DNA of 64,000 nucleotides. It comes from Fontisphaera persica (GTDB lineage Bacteria > Verrucomicrobiota > Verrucomicrobiia > Limisphaerales > Fontisphaeraceae). Location: NCBI RefSeq assembly GCF_024832785.1, contig NZ_CP116615.1:3906001-3970000 (forward strand), given 5' to 3'. A program made the translations under genes and the position numbers. Below, one piece after another: positions 1 through 11,054 of this stretch (within the stretch, counting starts at the first letter, position 1; every line of letters starts with the position of its first letter). Below the pieces are notes generated by a model. That model was not told the DNA's origin, ran no database searches, and was given only the letters and a program-made list of their open reading frames with translations.

Positions 1-3000
1 GGCGTTTTCGTCCTCCGCCTCTGCGTCGGCGTCTTCAAGCGGCACGTACACGGCGACTTCGCGGGGGATGTGGAGTTCCTCCGGACGGTTGCGGCGGCGC
101 GGGGTTGGGGGTGGCGGGGGCAGTTCCTCGCTGGGATTGAAGGCCAGAAAGTCCAGGCGCACTTCGGCGGTCAACGGCGGGGGGACGGATTCGCCCTTGA
201 GCCGGGCGATGCTTTGGCGGAGGAGGCGGCAGTAGAGGTCAAAGCCGACGGCGTTGATGTGGCCGCTTTGCTCGGTGCCGAGGATGTTGCCGGCGCCGCG
301 AATTTCGAGGTCGCGCATGGCGACTTTGAAGCCGCTGCCGGGGGTGGAATACTGGCGGATGGCGCTGATGCGTTTGCGGGCATCGTTGAGGAGCGCGGCG
401 TGGCGGGGGATAAGGAGGTAGGCGTAGGCCTGGTGTTTGTAGCGGCCGACGCGGCCGCGGAGCTGGTACAGGTCGCTCAAGCCGTAACGGTCGGCGCGGT
501 CAATGATGATGGTGTTGGCGTTGGGGATGTCGAGGCCGCTTTCGATGATGGTGGTGGAGACGAGCACATCGGCCTCGCCGTTGACGAATTGCGTCATGAC
601 ACGCTCGAGGTCGCGGGCGGGCATCTGGCCGTGGCCCATGACGACGCGGGCGTGGGGCACGAGCGCCTTGACGCGATGCGCTACGGCTGCGAGGTCCTCA
701 ATGCGGTTGTGGAGGTAGAACACCTGGCCCTGGCGGTTGAGTTCGCGCTGGATGGCCTCGCGGATGAGGCGCTCGTCAAATTCCGCCACCTGCGTTTCAA
801 TGGGCAGGCGGTCGGGGGGCGGGGTTTCGATGATGCTCATGTCGCGGGCGCCCATCAAGGCGAGGTGCAGGGTGCGGGGGATGGGGGTGGCGCTGAGGGT
901 CAGCACATCCACCAGGGCGCGCAGGCGTTTGAGCTGTTCCTTGTGCTCGACGCCAAAGCGCTGCTCTTCGTCAATGATGACCAGGCCCAGGTCTTTGAAC
1001 ACCACGTCCGCCTGCAGCAGCCGGTGGGTGCCGATGAGAATGTCCACCCCGCCCCCCGCCAGCCGGCGCAAAATATCCGCCTGCTCGCGGCGGCTGCGGA
1101 AGCGGGACAGCACTTCGACGGTGACGGGGTAGGCGGCCATGCGCTCGGTGAAAGTGCGATAATGCTGCTGGGCCAGGACGGTGGTGGGGGCGAGCATGGC
1201 CACCTGTTTGCCGCCCATGACGACTTTGAAGGCGGCGCGGATGGCCACTTCTGTTTTGCCGAAGCCGACATCGCCGCAGATAAGGCGGTCCATGGGCCGG
1301 GGCTGTTCCAAGTCCCTTTTTGTTTCGTGAATGGCCTTCCATTGGTCCGGTGTTTCCTCGAAGGGAAAAGCGTTTTCAAATTCCATTTGCCAGGGGCCAT
1401 CCGGGGGGAAGGCGTGGCCGGGCTGGGTGGCGCGCAGGGCCTGCACCTGCAGCAGCTCCGCGGCCAGGGCCTGGGCGGCGGCCTCGGCGTCGGCGCGCGT
1501 TTTGGCCCAGCGGCGGCTGCCCAGCACGCTGAGTTTGGGCCGCGCCCTGCCCGCGCCAACGTAGCGGCTGACGAGGTGGGCTTCGGTGACGGGCACGTAG
1601 AGCTTGGGCGGCGGCTGGCCTTCGCGCGCGGGGGCATACTCGATGACCAGACATTCCTGGCCGCCGGCCGTGTCGGGGGCAGGCTCGCCGGGACGACGTG
1701 AGGGGGCGAGGCGTTGGAGACCGAGGTAGCGGCCGATGCCGTGGCGCACATGCACCACCAGGTCGCCCGGGGCCATTTCGGAAAAGTCCAGCGCCCAGGC
1801 GGCGCGTGCGGCTTGCGCCTGGGGCGACTTGAGCCGGCGGGGACGCGCCGCCTTGTACCGGCCAAAGATTTCCGCGTCGGTGGCCACCACCCAGCGCGCG
1901 GCAGGGCAGAGGAAACCCTGGCTCACCGCGGCCAGCTCCATCCGGGGTTGCAAGGGTTTGCCCTCCGGGCCTTCGTCCAGCCGGAGTTCCTGCCACAATT
2001 CGCGCGCGCGGCGGCACTGGCTTTCCTCGTGGCAGAGCAGCCAGACGGCAAACCCCTGGCGCATCCAGCGATGGAGCTGTTGCAGGAATTCGCGGCGTTG
2101 CCGGTCGGCCACGGTGGGGTCGGGCGCGGCCGGGGCGGCCGGGCGGAAAGCCTCCAAAGATTGGAGGGAGATTTCGTTGCCGGATTCGGTGAGGAGTCCC
2201 AGGACATCCGAGACTTCCACGATGGCGCGTGGCCCGCTGGCCAGATTTTCCCGCGCCGTATTCCAGTCCAGCAACAGGGGTTCGTCGGCGGGGGCTTGCT
2301 GCCGCCAGGCGTTGGCCTGCTCCACCAGCCGGGCAGGGTCATGCAACAGCACGATGGCATTGGCGGGGAGATGCTCGCTCCAGGCGGCGGTGGCGAGGCG
2401 TCCCTGGCGCAGCAGGCCCAGTTCACCCGCCGGCGCGAGGGTCACCTGCTCCACAGCTTCGCGGGAAATCTGGGTGGCCGGGTCGAAAAAACGGAGGGAC
2501 TCGATTTCGTTGCCAAAGAATTCGATTCGCACCGGCCAGGGGTTGGCTGGGGGATAGATATCGAGGATGCCGCCGCGCAAAGCCAGGGTGCCGGGCAGGG
2601 TGGCTTTGGCCTCCGGCTCGTAACCTTCCTCCTCCAGCCATTCCACCAGGTCGAGCGGATGCAGGGTGTCGCCACGGCGGAGCAGGCGGGAATGCGCGCG
2701 CCAGGCCGCGGGGGCGATGGTTTTCTGCATGAGCGCCTGTACCTGGGTAACAATGACGGGCGCGCGCGAGGCGGGGGAAAGGCTCTGCAAGGCCATGAGC
2801 GTGGCCAGCCGTTCACTCAAAGTTTCAATGGAGGGCAGGCGGCCCTCGTGGGGAAAGGTTTCCCAGGCGGGATAGTTCAGCACGGGCGGCGGCGGGGTGG
2901 AAGCGGGGGCCAGCGCGAGCCAGCTTGAGATGTCCTGGAGGCGTTCTTCTTGGGTTTTGACGCCGTCTTCCACCACCACCAGCACGCGCTGGGGAAATTC

Positions 3001-3159
3001 ATGGGCCAGCCAGGATGCCAGAAAGGCGACTCCCGGCGGCGCCACGCGGGACAAAGAAAAGATCCCCCCCTTCTCCAGCGCTTCACGGAGGGCCCGTGCA
3101 GCGGGAGTTTGACCAAAGGCGGCCCAGCCACCCTTTGCCTCAGCCGCCGGCATGTGCAT
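1..3159 (-). CDS. mfd: Transcription-repair coupling factor Mfd (3' end cut by window edge)
   Basis: Superfamily 2 DNA translocase that removes stalled RNA polymerase and recruits UvrA to lesions. The frame is open from the start at 3159 to the window edge: 1053 codons are visible of the roughly 1150 usual for the family, so about 100 C-terminal residues (UvrA-interacting end) are missing. Order seen: UvrB-like N-terminal region (YPAWETFP near residue 95), RNA polymerase-interaction domain (DLVVHVRHGIGRYLG), Walker A GDVGFGKTE near residue 630, DEEQ box DEEQRFGVEHKE near 729, THRLL, SATPIPRTL, and the helicase C motifs GRVGRY and TIIESGLDIPN. ATG 3159 is used; ATG 3153 is an alternative two codons in. 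A long ORF on the opposite strand is a shadow. Identification is secure. Confidence 0.96.
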   Translation of the reverse strand, partial: MHMPAAEAKGGWAAFGQTPAARALREALEKGGIFSLSRVAPPGVAFLASWLAHEFPQRVLVVVEDGVKTQEERLQDISSWLALAPASTPPPPVLNYPAWETFPHEGRLPSIETLSERLATLMALQSLSPASRAPVIVTQVQALMQKTIAPAAWRAHSRLLRRGDTLHPLDLVEWLEEEGYEPEAKATLPGTLALRGGILDIYPPANPWPVRIEFFGNEIESLRFFDPATQISREAVEQVTLAPAGELGLLRQGRLATAAWSEHLPANAIVLLHDPARLVEQANAWRQQAPADEPLLLDWNTARENLASGPRAIVEVSDVLGLLTESGNEISLQSLEAFRPAAPAAPDPTVADRQRREFLQQLHRWMRQGFAVWLLCHEESQCRRARELWQELRLDEGPEGKPLQPRMELAAVSQGFLCPAARWVVATDAEIFGRYKAARPRRLKSPQAQAARAAWALDFSEMAPGDLVVHVRHGIGRYLGLQRLAPSRRPGEPAPDTAGGQECLVIEYAPAREGQPPPKLYVPVTEAHLVSRYVGAGRARPKLSVLGSRRWAKTRADAEAAAQALAAELLQVQALRATQPGHAFPPDGPWQMEFENAFPFEETPDQWKAIHETKRDLEQPRPMDRLICGDVGFGKTEVAIRAAFKVVMGGKQVAMLAPTTVLAQQHYRTFTERMAAYPVTVEVLSRFRSRREQADILRRLAGGGVDILIGTHRLLQADVVFKDLGLVIIDEEQRFGVEHKEQLKRLRALVDVLTLSATPIPRTLHLALMGARDMSIIETPPPDRLPIETQVAEFDERLIREAIQRELNRQGQVFYLHNRIEDLAAVAHRVKALVPHARVVMGHGQMPARDLERVMTQFVNGEADVLVSTTIIESGLDIPNANTIIIDRADRYGLSDLYQLRGRVGRYKHQAYAYLLIPRHAALLNDARKRISAIRQYSTPGSGFKVAMRDLEIRGAGNILGTEQSGHINAVGFDLYCRLLRQSIARLKGESVPPPLTAEVRLDFLAFNPSEELPPPPPTPRRRNRPEELHIPREVAVYVPLEDADAEAEDENA

Positions 3160-3208
3160 TCACCAGCAAAGCCTCCGCCGCAGCCGGGCGGGGCCGCCGG
3201 TTGGAGTT

Positions 3209-3214
3209 AGTATA
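3209..3214 (-). promoter_or_regulatory. Possible -10 element upstream of mfd
   Basis: TATACT on the minus strand, in an AT-rich island about 50 bp upstream of the mfd start, inside otherwise very GC-rich DNA. No convincing -35 hexamer sits at 16-18 bp, so this is only a candidate. Confidence 0.3.
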
Positions 3215-3394
3215 ACCTTAAAAGGACAGATTGGATAGGAAACATGCGGACGATGCGCGGAGCACGCCCAAGCCGAATTAGGCCGGCGGGGAGGCGAAAA
3301 ATCCTAGAGCCGGCCGGCTCGAGGCGGGCATGCCCCGGCAGGAGTTGGGACGGCGGGCTGGGCCGGGGGCGAGGGCCGGCGCGCCCGGCAATGT

Positions 3395-4750
<1,356 letters not shown>

Positions 4751-5078
4751 AGGACAGGGCACAAGGGGTGTTGGACCATGGGGCAGGCCACGGGCGCGAG
4801 CCGCGCGCTGCCGGCGCGCAGGCGGTGGGGGCCCATGGTCATCTGCATGGCGGATAATGTGCGTGGTTTGGGGCGGGACGGCAAGTCCAAGCACACAGTC
4901 GGGGGGGTGCATCACGAAAGACTTGTTGCCAGAATGTTACAACTTTGCCAAAGATGTCGCCAGCCCATTGTGCCCCTGCGCCGGCGAAGCTTTGGCGGAC
5001 GCATGGCGTTCTTGCTGTGCGGTGGTCAACTGGCGGTGGCAACTTGGTCACAGATGGGTTACTTTTTAGCGTTAAAGC
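4751..5078. other. Divergent intergenic region with nested inverted repeat
   Basis: 328 bp between the Tat oxidoreductase (leftward) and the giant CotH protein (rightward). No gene is seen. It holds a nested inverted repeat: GACCATGGG at 4774-4782 pairs with 4832-4840, and inside it GCGCGC at 4803-4808 pairs with 4814-4819. This would lie in the leader of the leftward transcript. The right half, near 4920-5070, is less GC-rich and probably carries promoters, but no clean -35/-10 pair stands out. Confidence 0.4.
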
Positions 5079-8000
5079 ATGAAAAAATTGCCGTTGCCCC
5101 AAGCCTGGTGGCGGGTGGGGTTGTCGTTATGGGCCGCAGGTATTGCGCTGATGGCGCAAACTCCGTCGCTGCATATCAATGAATTTGTTTGTTTGAATCT
5201 GCCGCGGGTCAACGACCCCAATGCGCCGGTGGACATGGACGGAGAGTATCCAGACTGGCTTGAGTTGAAGAACAACACCGGCAGTCCCATTGATTTGACG
5301 GGCTATGGGTTGTCGGATGACCCGGCGCAGCCGGGCAAGTGGCGGTTTGTGGGGGCGACGCTGCCGGCCAATGGTTATTTGCTGGTGTTTGCCAGCGGCA
5401 AAAACCGGGCGATTGCCGGGGTGCAGCCGCATACCAGTTTCCGGCTGCGCGCCTCAGGTTATCTGGTGTTGAGCGCGCCTTCGGGCCAGGTGATTCATTC
5501 TTTTCCTTATGACAACCAACGCCAGACGGTGTCGTTTGGTTTTCCCAACAACAGCCCCACCGGGGCGATGACTTATCTCACGCGGCCCACGCCCGGCGCG
5601 GCCAACAATGCGGCGAGCGCGGTGAATGAGTTTTGCAAGGACACGAAGTTTTCGGTGGACCGCGGGTTTTACACCAATGCCTTTACGCTGCAAATCACCA
5701 GCGAAACGCCCGGGGCCACCATTGCTTACACGTTGAATGGCAGCGAGCCAACGCCCACCAATGGCTTTCAGGTGCCCGCCGCCAACGGCCAGGTGGCGCC
5801 CACGGCCACGGTGCAAATCACGCGCACGACGCTCGTGCGCGCCCGTGCCTGGAAAACCGGCCTGGGTTCGAGTGATGTGGACACGCAAAGTTATATTTTT
5901 CTTCAGGACGTCCTGACCCAAAACGGCCCGCCGGCCTCCATGAATTTAAGTCCGTCGGACACCCTCACCTGGGGCACGACGGGGGGCAATTTGTCCAGTT
6001 TGTCAGCCTTTCCGGGGCTGACGTTCTGGGGGGTGAATCCGCAGATTGTGAATGACAGCAACCCGACCAATCGTTTTGGGGTGGAGCATCTCAAAGACAT
6101 CGCAGTGGTGTCGCTGGTCATGGACTGGCGGCACTTGTGGGGGCCCAACAGCCCCGGGCAGACGGATGGGGGCATTTATCCGCCGGCCTCCGGAGTGGCC
6201 AATGAAGGGGTGGACCGGGCGGCGTCGCTGGAGTTAATCAATCCGAAGGGTGACCCGGTGGATGCCAATGCCGAGCGCGGCTTCCAGATTAATGGCAATG
6301 TGCACATTTTTGGCGGCACCAGCCAGGACCGCTGGAAATCGTACAAGCTCTCGATGCGTTTTCAGTGCGCGGGGGACGCGGAGTTTCCGCTGTACGAAAA
6401 ATACGGCAAAGGCGGGGCCACAAAGTTTTCCAATTTCATTCTGGATGCGCGCATCAACAACACGTGGAATCATCCCGACCCCAACACGCAGGGGGTGCGC
6501 GGGGATTACGTGAATGACCAGGTGGTGGCGGATTTGCAGAACGCGGTCTCCGGGCGCGGGGGCTGGCGGAGCCGGCCGGTCCATTTGTTTCTTAATGGCT
6601 TGTATTGGGGTTTATACAGCCTGCATGAGCGGCCGGACCACCATTTTGCCGAGTCTTATTACGGCGGCGACGCCAGCCAGTGGGATGTGTTCAAGCATTC
6701 GGTGTCCTCGGCGTTCACGGAGAGTGACCCTTTGGTGAACACGATGCCCGCGAATCCAGCGCAGCCCATCAGCCGCAACAACGCGACGGTGATTACGAAT
6801 TATGAGTACATGCTGGATTTGGTGGGCGTGGGCTACATCGCGCCCAATCCGGCGCCGGATTTGTCCATCCTGACCAATTACGAGGCGGTGGCGCGGGTGT
6901 TGGACATAGACGATTTCATTGATTACATGATTGTGAACTATCTGGCCGGCAACTGGGACTGGTCTGATAAAAATTTGTATGCCACCTATTACCGCGGGGG
7001 CGATGGGAAATGGCGGTTTCATTCGTGGGATTCTGAGCACACCTTCCGCACCGGCTCCGAAAACTTCCTGACCGGCAACGGCAATGAAACGCCGCGCCTG
7101 GGCCAGCCCAAGGGCATTGACCGCAAGTTGCGGACCAACCCGGAATACCGCCTGCGTTTTGCGGACCGCATCCGCAAGCACTTATTCAATGACGGCGCGC
7201 TGACCGTCACGGGCATGAGCAACATCTTCGCCATGCGCTTCAGTGAAATTGACAACGCCATTCGCGGCGAGTCGGCCCGGTGGGGGCACATTCGCGCCAG
7301 CGCGCGCTCTTCGCCCAACACCAACATCCCCTTCAAACGGCAGGACTGGCTGGCGCGGGTGCGGCAGATGCTGGTGAGCGAAACGGGCAGCGGGCCGTCG
7401 CTGTTGCAAAACCGGTGGAACATGCTCATGGCGCCGGCGCCCGCGGCGGGGAGCTTTCGGACGGTGGGCTATTATCCCAACACGGCGGCGCCGGATTTCA
7501 GCCGTTACTCCGGCGCGGTGCCGCTGGGCTTTCAGTTGACCATCAGCCATACCAATGCCGGCGGGGTGATTTATTACACCACCGACGGCACCGACCCGCG
7601 GGTCTATGGCTCGGGGGCGGTGGCCCCGACGGCGCGGGCGTATGACACGCCGCTGACCCTCAACAGCCCCACGCTGGTCAAGGCGCGCGTGTGGCAAAGC
7701 GGCGAATGGAGTGCGCTGACGGAAGCGATGTATTACACCGAGCAGGACCTCACGGCGCTGGTCATCACGGAAGTCATGTACAATCCCCTGCCGGAGGGCA
7801 TTACCAGCGGCGATGAGTTTGAGTTTCTGGAGCTGAAGAATGTGGGGACGAACACCTTGAACCTCAGCGGCCTGGCGTTCACCGAGGGCATCAGCTTCAC
7901 CTTCACCAACAACACGCGGCTGGCGCCTGGGCAATTCTTTTTGCTGGTGCGCAATCCCGAGCAGTTTGCCCGGCGGTATCCCGGGGTGACCATCCACGGC

Positions 8001-10925
8001 GTGTTCAGCGGGCGGCTGGATAATGGCGGCGAACGCCTGCGCCTGGTGCACGAAGTCCTGGGTACCACGCTGCTCTCCTTCAATTACAACGACCGCGAGC
8101 CCTGGCCGGTGACGCCGGACGGGTTTGGCTTTGCGCTGGTGCTGAAAAATCCCGCCGCGCGGCCGGATTTGGACGACGCCCAGAACTGGCGCGCCAGCAC
8201 GCAGGTGGGGGGATCGCCGGGCGCGGATGATCCGGCGACGCCCATCTTGCCGGTGCTGGTCAATGAGGTATTGTCCGCCCCCGTGGGCAACGGCAAGGAT
8301 TTCATTGAGCTGTATAATCCCAACTCCGTGGCAGTGAACCTTGAGGGATGGTTCATCACCGATGCCCCTTCCACCCCGATGAAATACCGCATTCCTGCCG
8401 GCACGGTCATTCCGGCGGGCGGTTATTGGGTTTTTACGGAAGACGATTTCAATCCCACCCCCGGCACCAACAACAGCTTCGGTTTGGGCGCGCTGGGGGA
8501 TGCGGCCTATCTCTTCAGCGGAGATGCGGCCACCAATCTGACGGGGTACAGCCACGGCTTCAATTTTGGCGCGGCGGTTCCTGGCGTGACCTTTGGCCGG
8601 TACGTGAACAGCCTGGGGCGGGAGCAATTCGTGCGGCAAATCCAGCCCACCCCGGGCGCCGCCAATGCCGGGCCGCAGGTGGGGCCGGTGGTGATTGCGG
8701 AAATCATGTATCACCCGCCTGACATCGGGACCAATGACAACAGCCGCGATGAGTTCATTGAGCTGGCCAATATCAGCGGCGCGCCGGTGCCGTTATATGA
8801 TGCGGCGGCGCCCACCAACACCTGGCGGCTGGGCAATGCGGTGGATTACAGCTTCCCCCCGGATACCGTGCTCCAACCGGGCGAGCGCGTGCTGGTGGTG
8901 AATTTTGACCCGGTCAATGACCCCCTGACCGCGGCCGTGTTCCGACAGGGCTACAGCATGGCGCCGGACACCCGCCTTTTTGGGCCGTATGGCGGCAAAT
9001 TGGACAACTCGGATGAGACCATCGAGCTGCTGGAGCCGGTGCTCAGCGCCAGCAACGAAGTGGGGTGGGCGGAGGTGGAGCGGGTGGCTTACCGCGACCG
9101 CGCGCCGTGGCCCGGCGGGGCGGATGGGAGCGGGGCTTCGTTGCAGCGCGTGCGATTGTCGGCGTATGGCAATGACCCCACCAACTGGGTGGCGGCCATG
9201 CCGTCGGCCGGCCAGCTTTTGCCCAGCGGCACGCCGCCGGCGATAATTCAGCAGCCGCTCGCGCAAACCGTGGTGGAAATGAACGATGCCACCTTCCTGG
9301 TGCAGGTGACGGGGACGGGGCCGTTCACCTATTTGTGGCGGCGCAATGGGGTCATCATCGCCACCAATTACGCCGGGCTGCTGACACTGGAAAATGTGCG
9401 GCCCGAGCAGGCGGGGGATTATTCGGTCATCGTGCTGGGGGCGGCCGGAGTGGTGGTCAGCGCCGATGCGCGCCTGACGGTGGTGCGCCTGCCGCAAATT
9501 GTGGCGCAGCCGGTGGGCACCAATATTCTCATCGGCGGCAATGCGACATTGAGCGTCAGCGCCGTCAGTGATTATGCGCTGCGGTATCAATGGTTTCGGG
9601 ACGGCATCACGCTGGTGGGCGCCACCAATGCGACGCTGGTCATCACCAATGTGCAAATCGAGCATGAGGGCAACTACCAGGTGGCCGTGACGGACCAGGT
9701 GGGCACGCGCCTGAGCGACGTGGCGCGGGTGCAACCGCTCCGCCGCATTGCCTTTGTCACCACGCTGCCCAGCAGCCTCACGGTCACGGCGGGCGTGGAC
9801 GTGGTGTTCAGCGCCGCCATTTCCGGCTATCCGCCGCCGTTCACGTATCGTTTCCAGAAAGTCAGCACCACGCTGGAGGAGGTGGTGACAGACGCCACGA
9901 ACATCACCTTCACGTTGCGGAATGTGGTGTTCACCAACGCCGGCATTTACCGCATTCTGGCCTTGAATCTCGCCACCAGCAACGGTTTGTCCACGTTGTG
10001 CAATCTGACGGTGGTTTCGTGGCCGTTCATTACCGCCCAGCCCACCAATGTGGTGGTGAATCCGGGAAGCAACGCGACGTTTGCGGTGACGGCGGTGGGC
10101 ACCGGCACGCTTACTTATCAATGGTACTACAACGGCACCAACCTGCTGGCGGGCGCGGTGGGCAATTCGCTGTTGGTGACCAACGCGCAAGTGCAGGGGA
10201 ATGCCGGTGCCTATCATGTGGTCATCAGCAATGCCTACGGCGTGGTCACCAGCGAGGTGGCCACCCTCACGGTCCGCCAGCCAGCCTTTATTGTGCAGGA
10301 TTTGGCAGATGTGACTGTGGCGCAGGGGGGGACGGCCAGCTTCAATGTGGTGGCCGGTGGAGGCGGGCCCTACACGTACACGTGGTACTTCAATGGGAGC
10401 CCGCTGGTGTCGGGCGCCAGTTCCAGTTTAACCCTGAATCCGGTGCAATCACAGCATGCGGGCAACTATCAGGTCATCGTTTCCAACGCGCTGGGGACGG
10501 CTGCCAGCCGCGTAGCCCGGCTGACCCTGGGCACGAACGATGCCAATGGCAACGGCATTCCCGATGCGTGGGAGGCGGCGCATGGGCTGACGGCGGAGGT
10601 GGGCAACGGGCGCAATGATGACCCGGACGGCGACGGCGCCACCAACTGGGAGGAATACATCGCAGGCACGCATCCGCTGGACGCCACCAGCGTGTTGCGG
10701 CTGGTGTTGCGGGGCGGCAATGGCTCGGGAGCGGAGCTGACCTTCACCGCGATGCCCAACGTGGGATATACCATCCTGTACCAGACCAACTTGAATGGCG
10801 TGGGGTGGGCGCGGTGGACCAACATTGCCCCGCAGCCGGGCACCAATCTCATCCGCTTGTACGACCCGGCGGCCACCGCGGAGCGCAACCGGTTTTACCG
10901 CATTGCCACCCCGCCGCTGCCGTAA
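5079..10925 (+). CDS. Giant secreted CotH / lamin-tail / Ig-like multidomain protein
   Basis: 1948 residues. Signal peptide 1-27 (cut near ALMAQ). Domains by eye: lamin-tail domain about 31-175; chitobiase C-terminal/Fn3-associated-like module 188-270; CotH kinase-like domain about 338-750 (NGLYWGLYSLHERPD, HSWDSEHTFR); second chitobiase-like module 804-887; lamin-tail domains about 894-1047, 1056-1196 and 1202-1378; five Ig-like domains about 1386-1817 with the recurrent pattern W-x-n-G ... L-x-n-V ... GxYxvxVxN; a calcium-binding thrombospondin-3/dockerin-like segment 1820-1872 (DANGNGIPDAWE, DPDGDGATNWEEY); a C-terminal module ending in FYRI. Probably an extracellular adhesion or matrix-modifying protein; whether the CotH domain is an active kinase is unknown. 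No Shine-Dalgarno is visible. Stands alone, flanked by oppositely oriented genes. Confidence 0.9.
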   Translation: MKKLPLPQAWWRVGLSLWAAGIALMAQTPSLHINEFVCLNLPRVNDPNAPVDMDGEYPDWLELKNNTGSPIDLTGYGLSDDPAQPGKWRFVGATLPANGYLLVFASGKNRAIAGVQPHTSFRLRASGYLVLSAPSGQVIHSFPYDNQRQTVSFGFPNNSPTGAMTYLTRPTPGAANNAASAVNEFCKDTKFSVDRGFYTNAFTLQITSETPGATIAYTLNGSEPTPTNGFQVPAANGQVAPTATVQITRTTLVRARAWKTGLGSSDVDTQSYIFLQDVLTQNGPPASMNLSPSDTLTWGTTGGNLSSLSAFPGLTFWGVNPQIVNDSNPTNRFGVEHLKDIAVVSLVMDWRHLWGPNSPGQTDGGIYPPASGVANEGVDRAASLELINPKGDPVDANAERGFQINGNVHIFGGTSQDRWKSYKLSMRFQCAGDAEFPLYEKYGKGGATKFSNFILDARINNTWNHPDPNTQGVRGDYVNDQVVADLQNAVSGRGGWRSRPVHLFLNGLYWGLYSLHERPDHHFAESYYGGDASQWDVFKHSVSSAFTESDPLVNTMPANPAQPISRNNATVITNYEYMLDLVGVGYIAPNPAPDLSILTNYEAVARVLDIDDFIDYMIVNYLAGNWDWSDKNLYATYYRGGDGKWRFHSWDSEHTFRTGSENFLTGNGNETPRLGQPKGIDRKLRTNPEYRLRFADRIRKHLFNDGALTVTGMSNIFAMRFSEIDNAIRGESARWGHIRASARSSPNTNIPFKRQDWLARVRQMLVSETGSGPSLLQNRWNMLMAPAPAAGSFRTVGYYPNTAAPDFSRYSGAVPLGFQLTISHTNAGGVIYYTTDGTDPRVYGSGAVAPTARAYDTPLTLNSPTLVKARVWQSGEWSALTEAMYYTEQDLTALVITEVMYNPLPEGITSGDEFEFLELKNVGTNTLNLSGLAFTEGISFTFTNNTRLAPGQFFLLVRNPEQFARRYPGVTIHGVFSGRLDNGGERLRLVHEVLGTTLLSFNYNDREPWPVTPDGFGFALVLKNPAARPDLDDAQNWRASTQVGGSPGADDPATPILPVLVNEVLSAPVGNGKDFIELYNPNSVAVNLEGWFITDAPSTPMKYRIPAGTVIPAGGYWVFTEDDFNPTPGTNNSFGLGALGDAAYLFSGDAATNLTGYSHGFNFGAAVPGVTFGRYVNSLGREQFVRQIQPTPGAANAGPQVGPVVIAEIMYHPPDIGTNDNSRDEFIELANISGAPVPLYDAAAPTNTWRLGNAVDYSFPPDTVLQPGERVLVVNFDPVNDPLTAAVFRQGYSMAPDTRLFGPYGGKLDNSDETIELLEPVLSASNEVGWAEVERVAYRDRAPWPGGADGSGASLQRVRLSAYGNDPTNWVAAMPSAGQLLPSGTPPAIIQQPLAQTVVEMNDATFLVQVTGTGPFTYLWRRNGVIIATNYAGLLTLENVRPEQAGDYSVIVLGAAGVVVSADARLTVVRLPQIVAQPVGTNILIGGNATLSVSAVSDYALRYQWFRDGITLVGATNATLVITNVQIEHEGNYQVAVTDQVGTRLSDVARVQPLRRIAFVTTLPSSLTVTAGVDVVFSAAISGYPPPFTYRFQKVSTTLEEVVTDATNITFTLRNVVFTNAGIYRILALNLATSNGLSTLCNLTVVSWPFITAQPTNVVVNPGSNATFAVTAVGTGTLTYQWYYNGTNLLAGAVGNSLLVTNAQVQGNAGAYHVVISNAYGVVTSEVATLTVRQPAFIVQDLADVTVAQGGTASFNVVAGGGGPYTYTWYFNGSPLVSGASSSLTLNPVQSQHAGNYQVIVSNALGTAASRVARLTLGTNDANGNGIPDAWEAAHGLTAEVGNGRNDDPDGDGATNWEEYIAGTHPLDATSVLRLVLRGGNGSGAELTFTAMPNVGYTILYQTNLNGVGWARWTNIAPQPGTNLIRLYDPAATAERNRFYRIATPPLP

Positions 10926-11054
10926 TGGCTGAGGGGGGCCGGTGGGGGAAAGAGGGCTGGGCCGCCCGCGCACCAGGGGCGGTGGGCCAAGATTTTTGGG
11001 ACAAGGCGCCCCCGGCCGCAGGCCGAGCGCCGCCGCGCTGGTCGGGCGGTTGAT

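Noticed and set aside
70-1701. 543-residue ORF on the plus strand across the mfd region
   Set aside because: The minus strand carries unmistakable Mfd helicase motifs throughout; the plus-strand product has compositional bias (A, G, D, H) and no domain.
7182-10217. 510- and 474-residue ORFs antisense to the giant CotH protein
   Set aside because: The sense frame has continuous lamin-tail and Ig domains; the antisense products are Arg/His-rich with no motif.
10926-11054. Terminator between the giant CotH gene and the UVR gene
   Set aside because: GC-rich segments near 10965-10995 can pair only imperfectly; the T-run at 10993 does not follow a clean stem.
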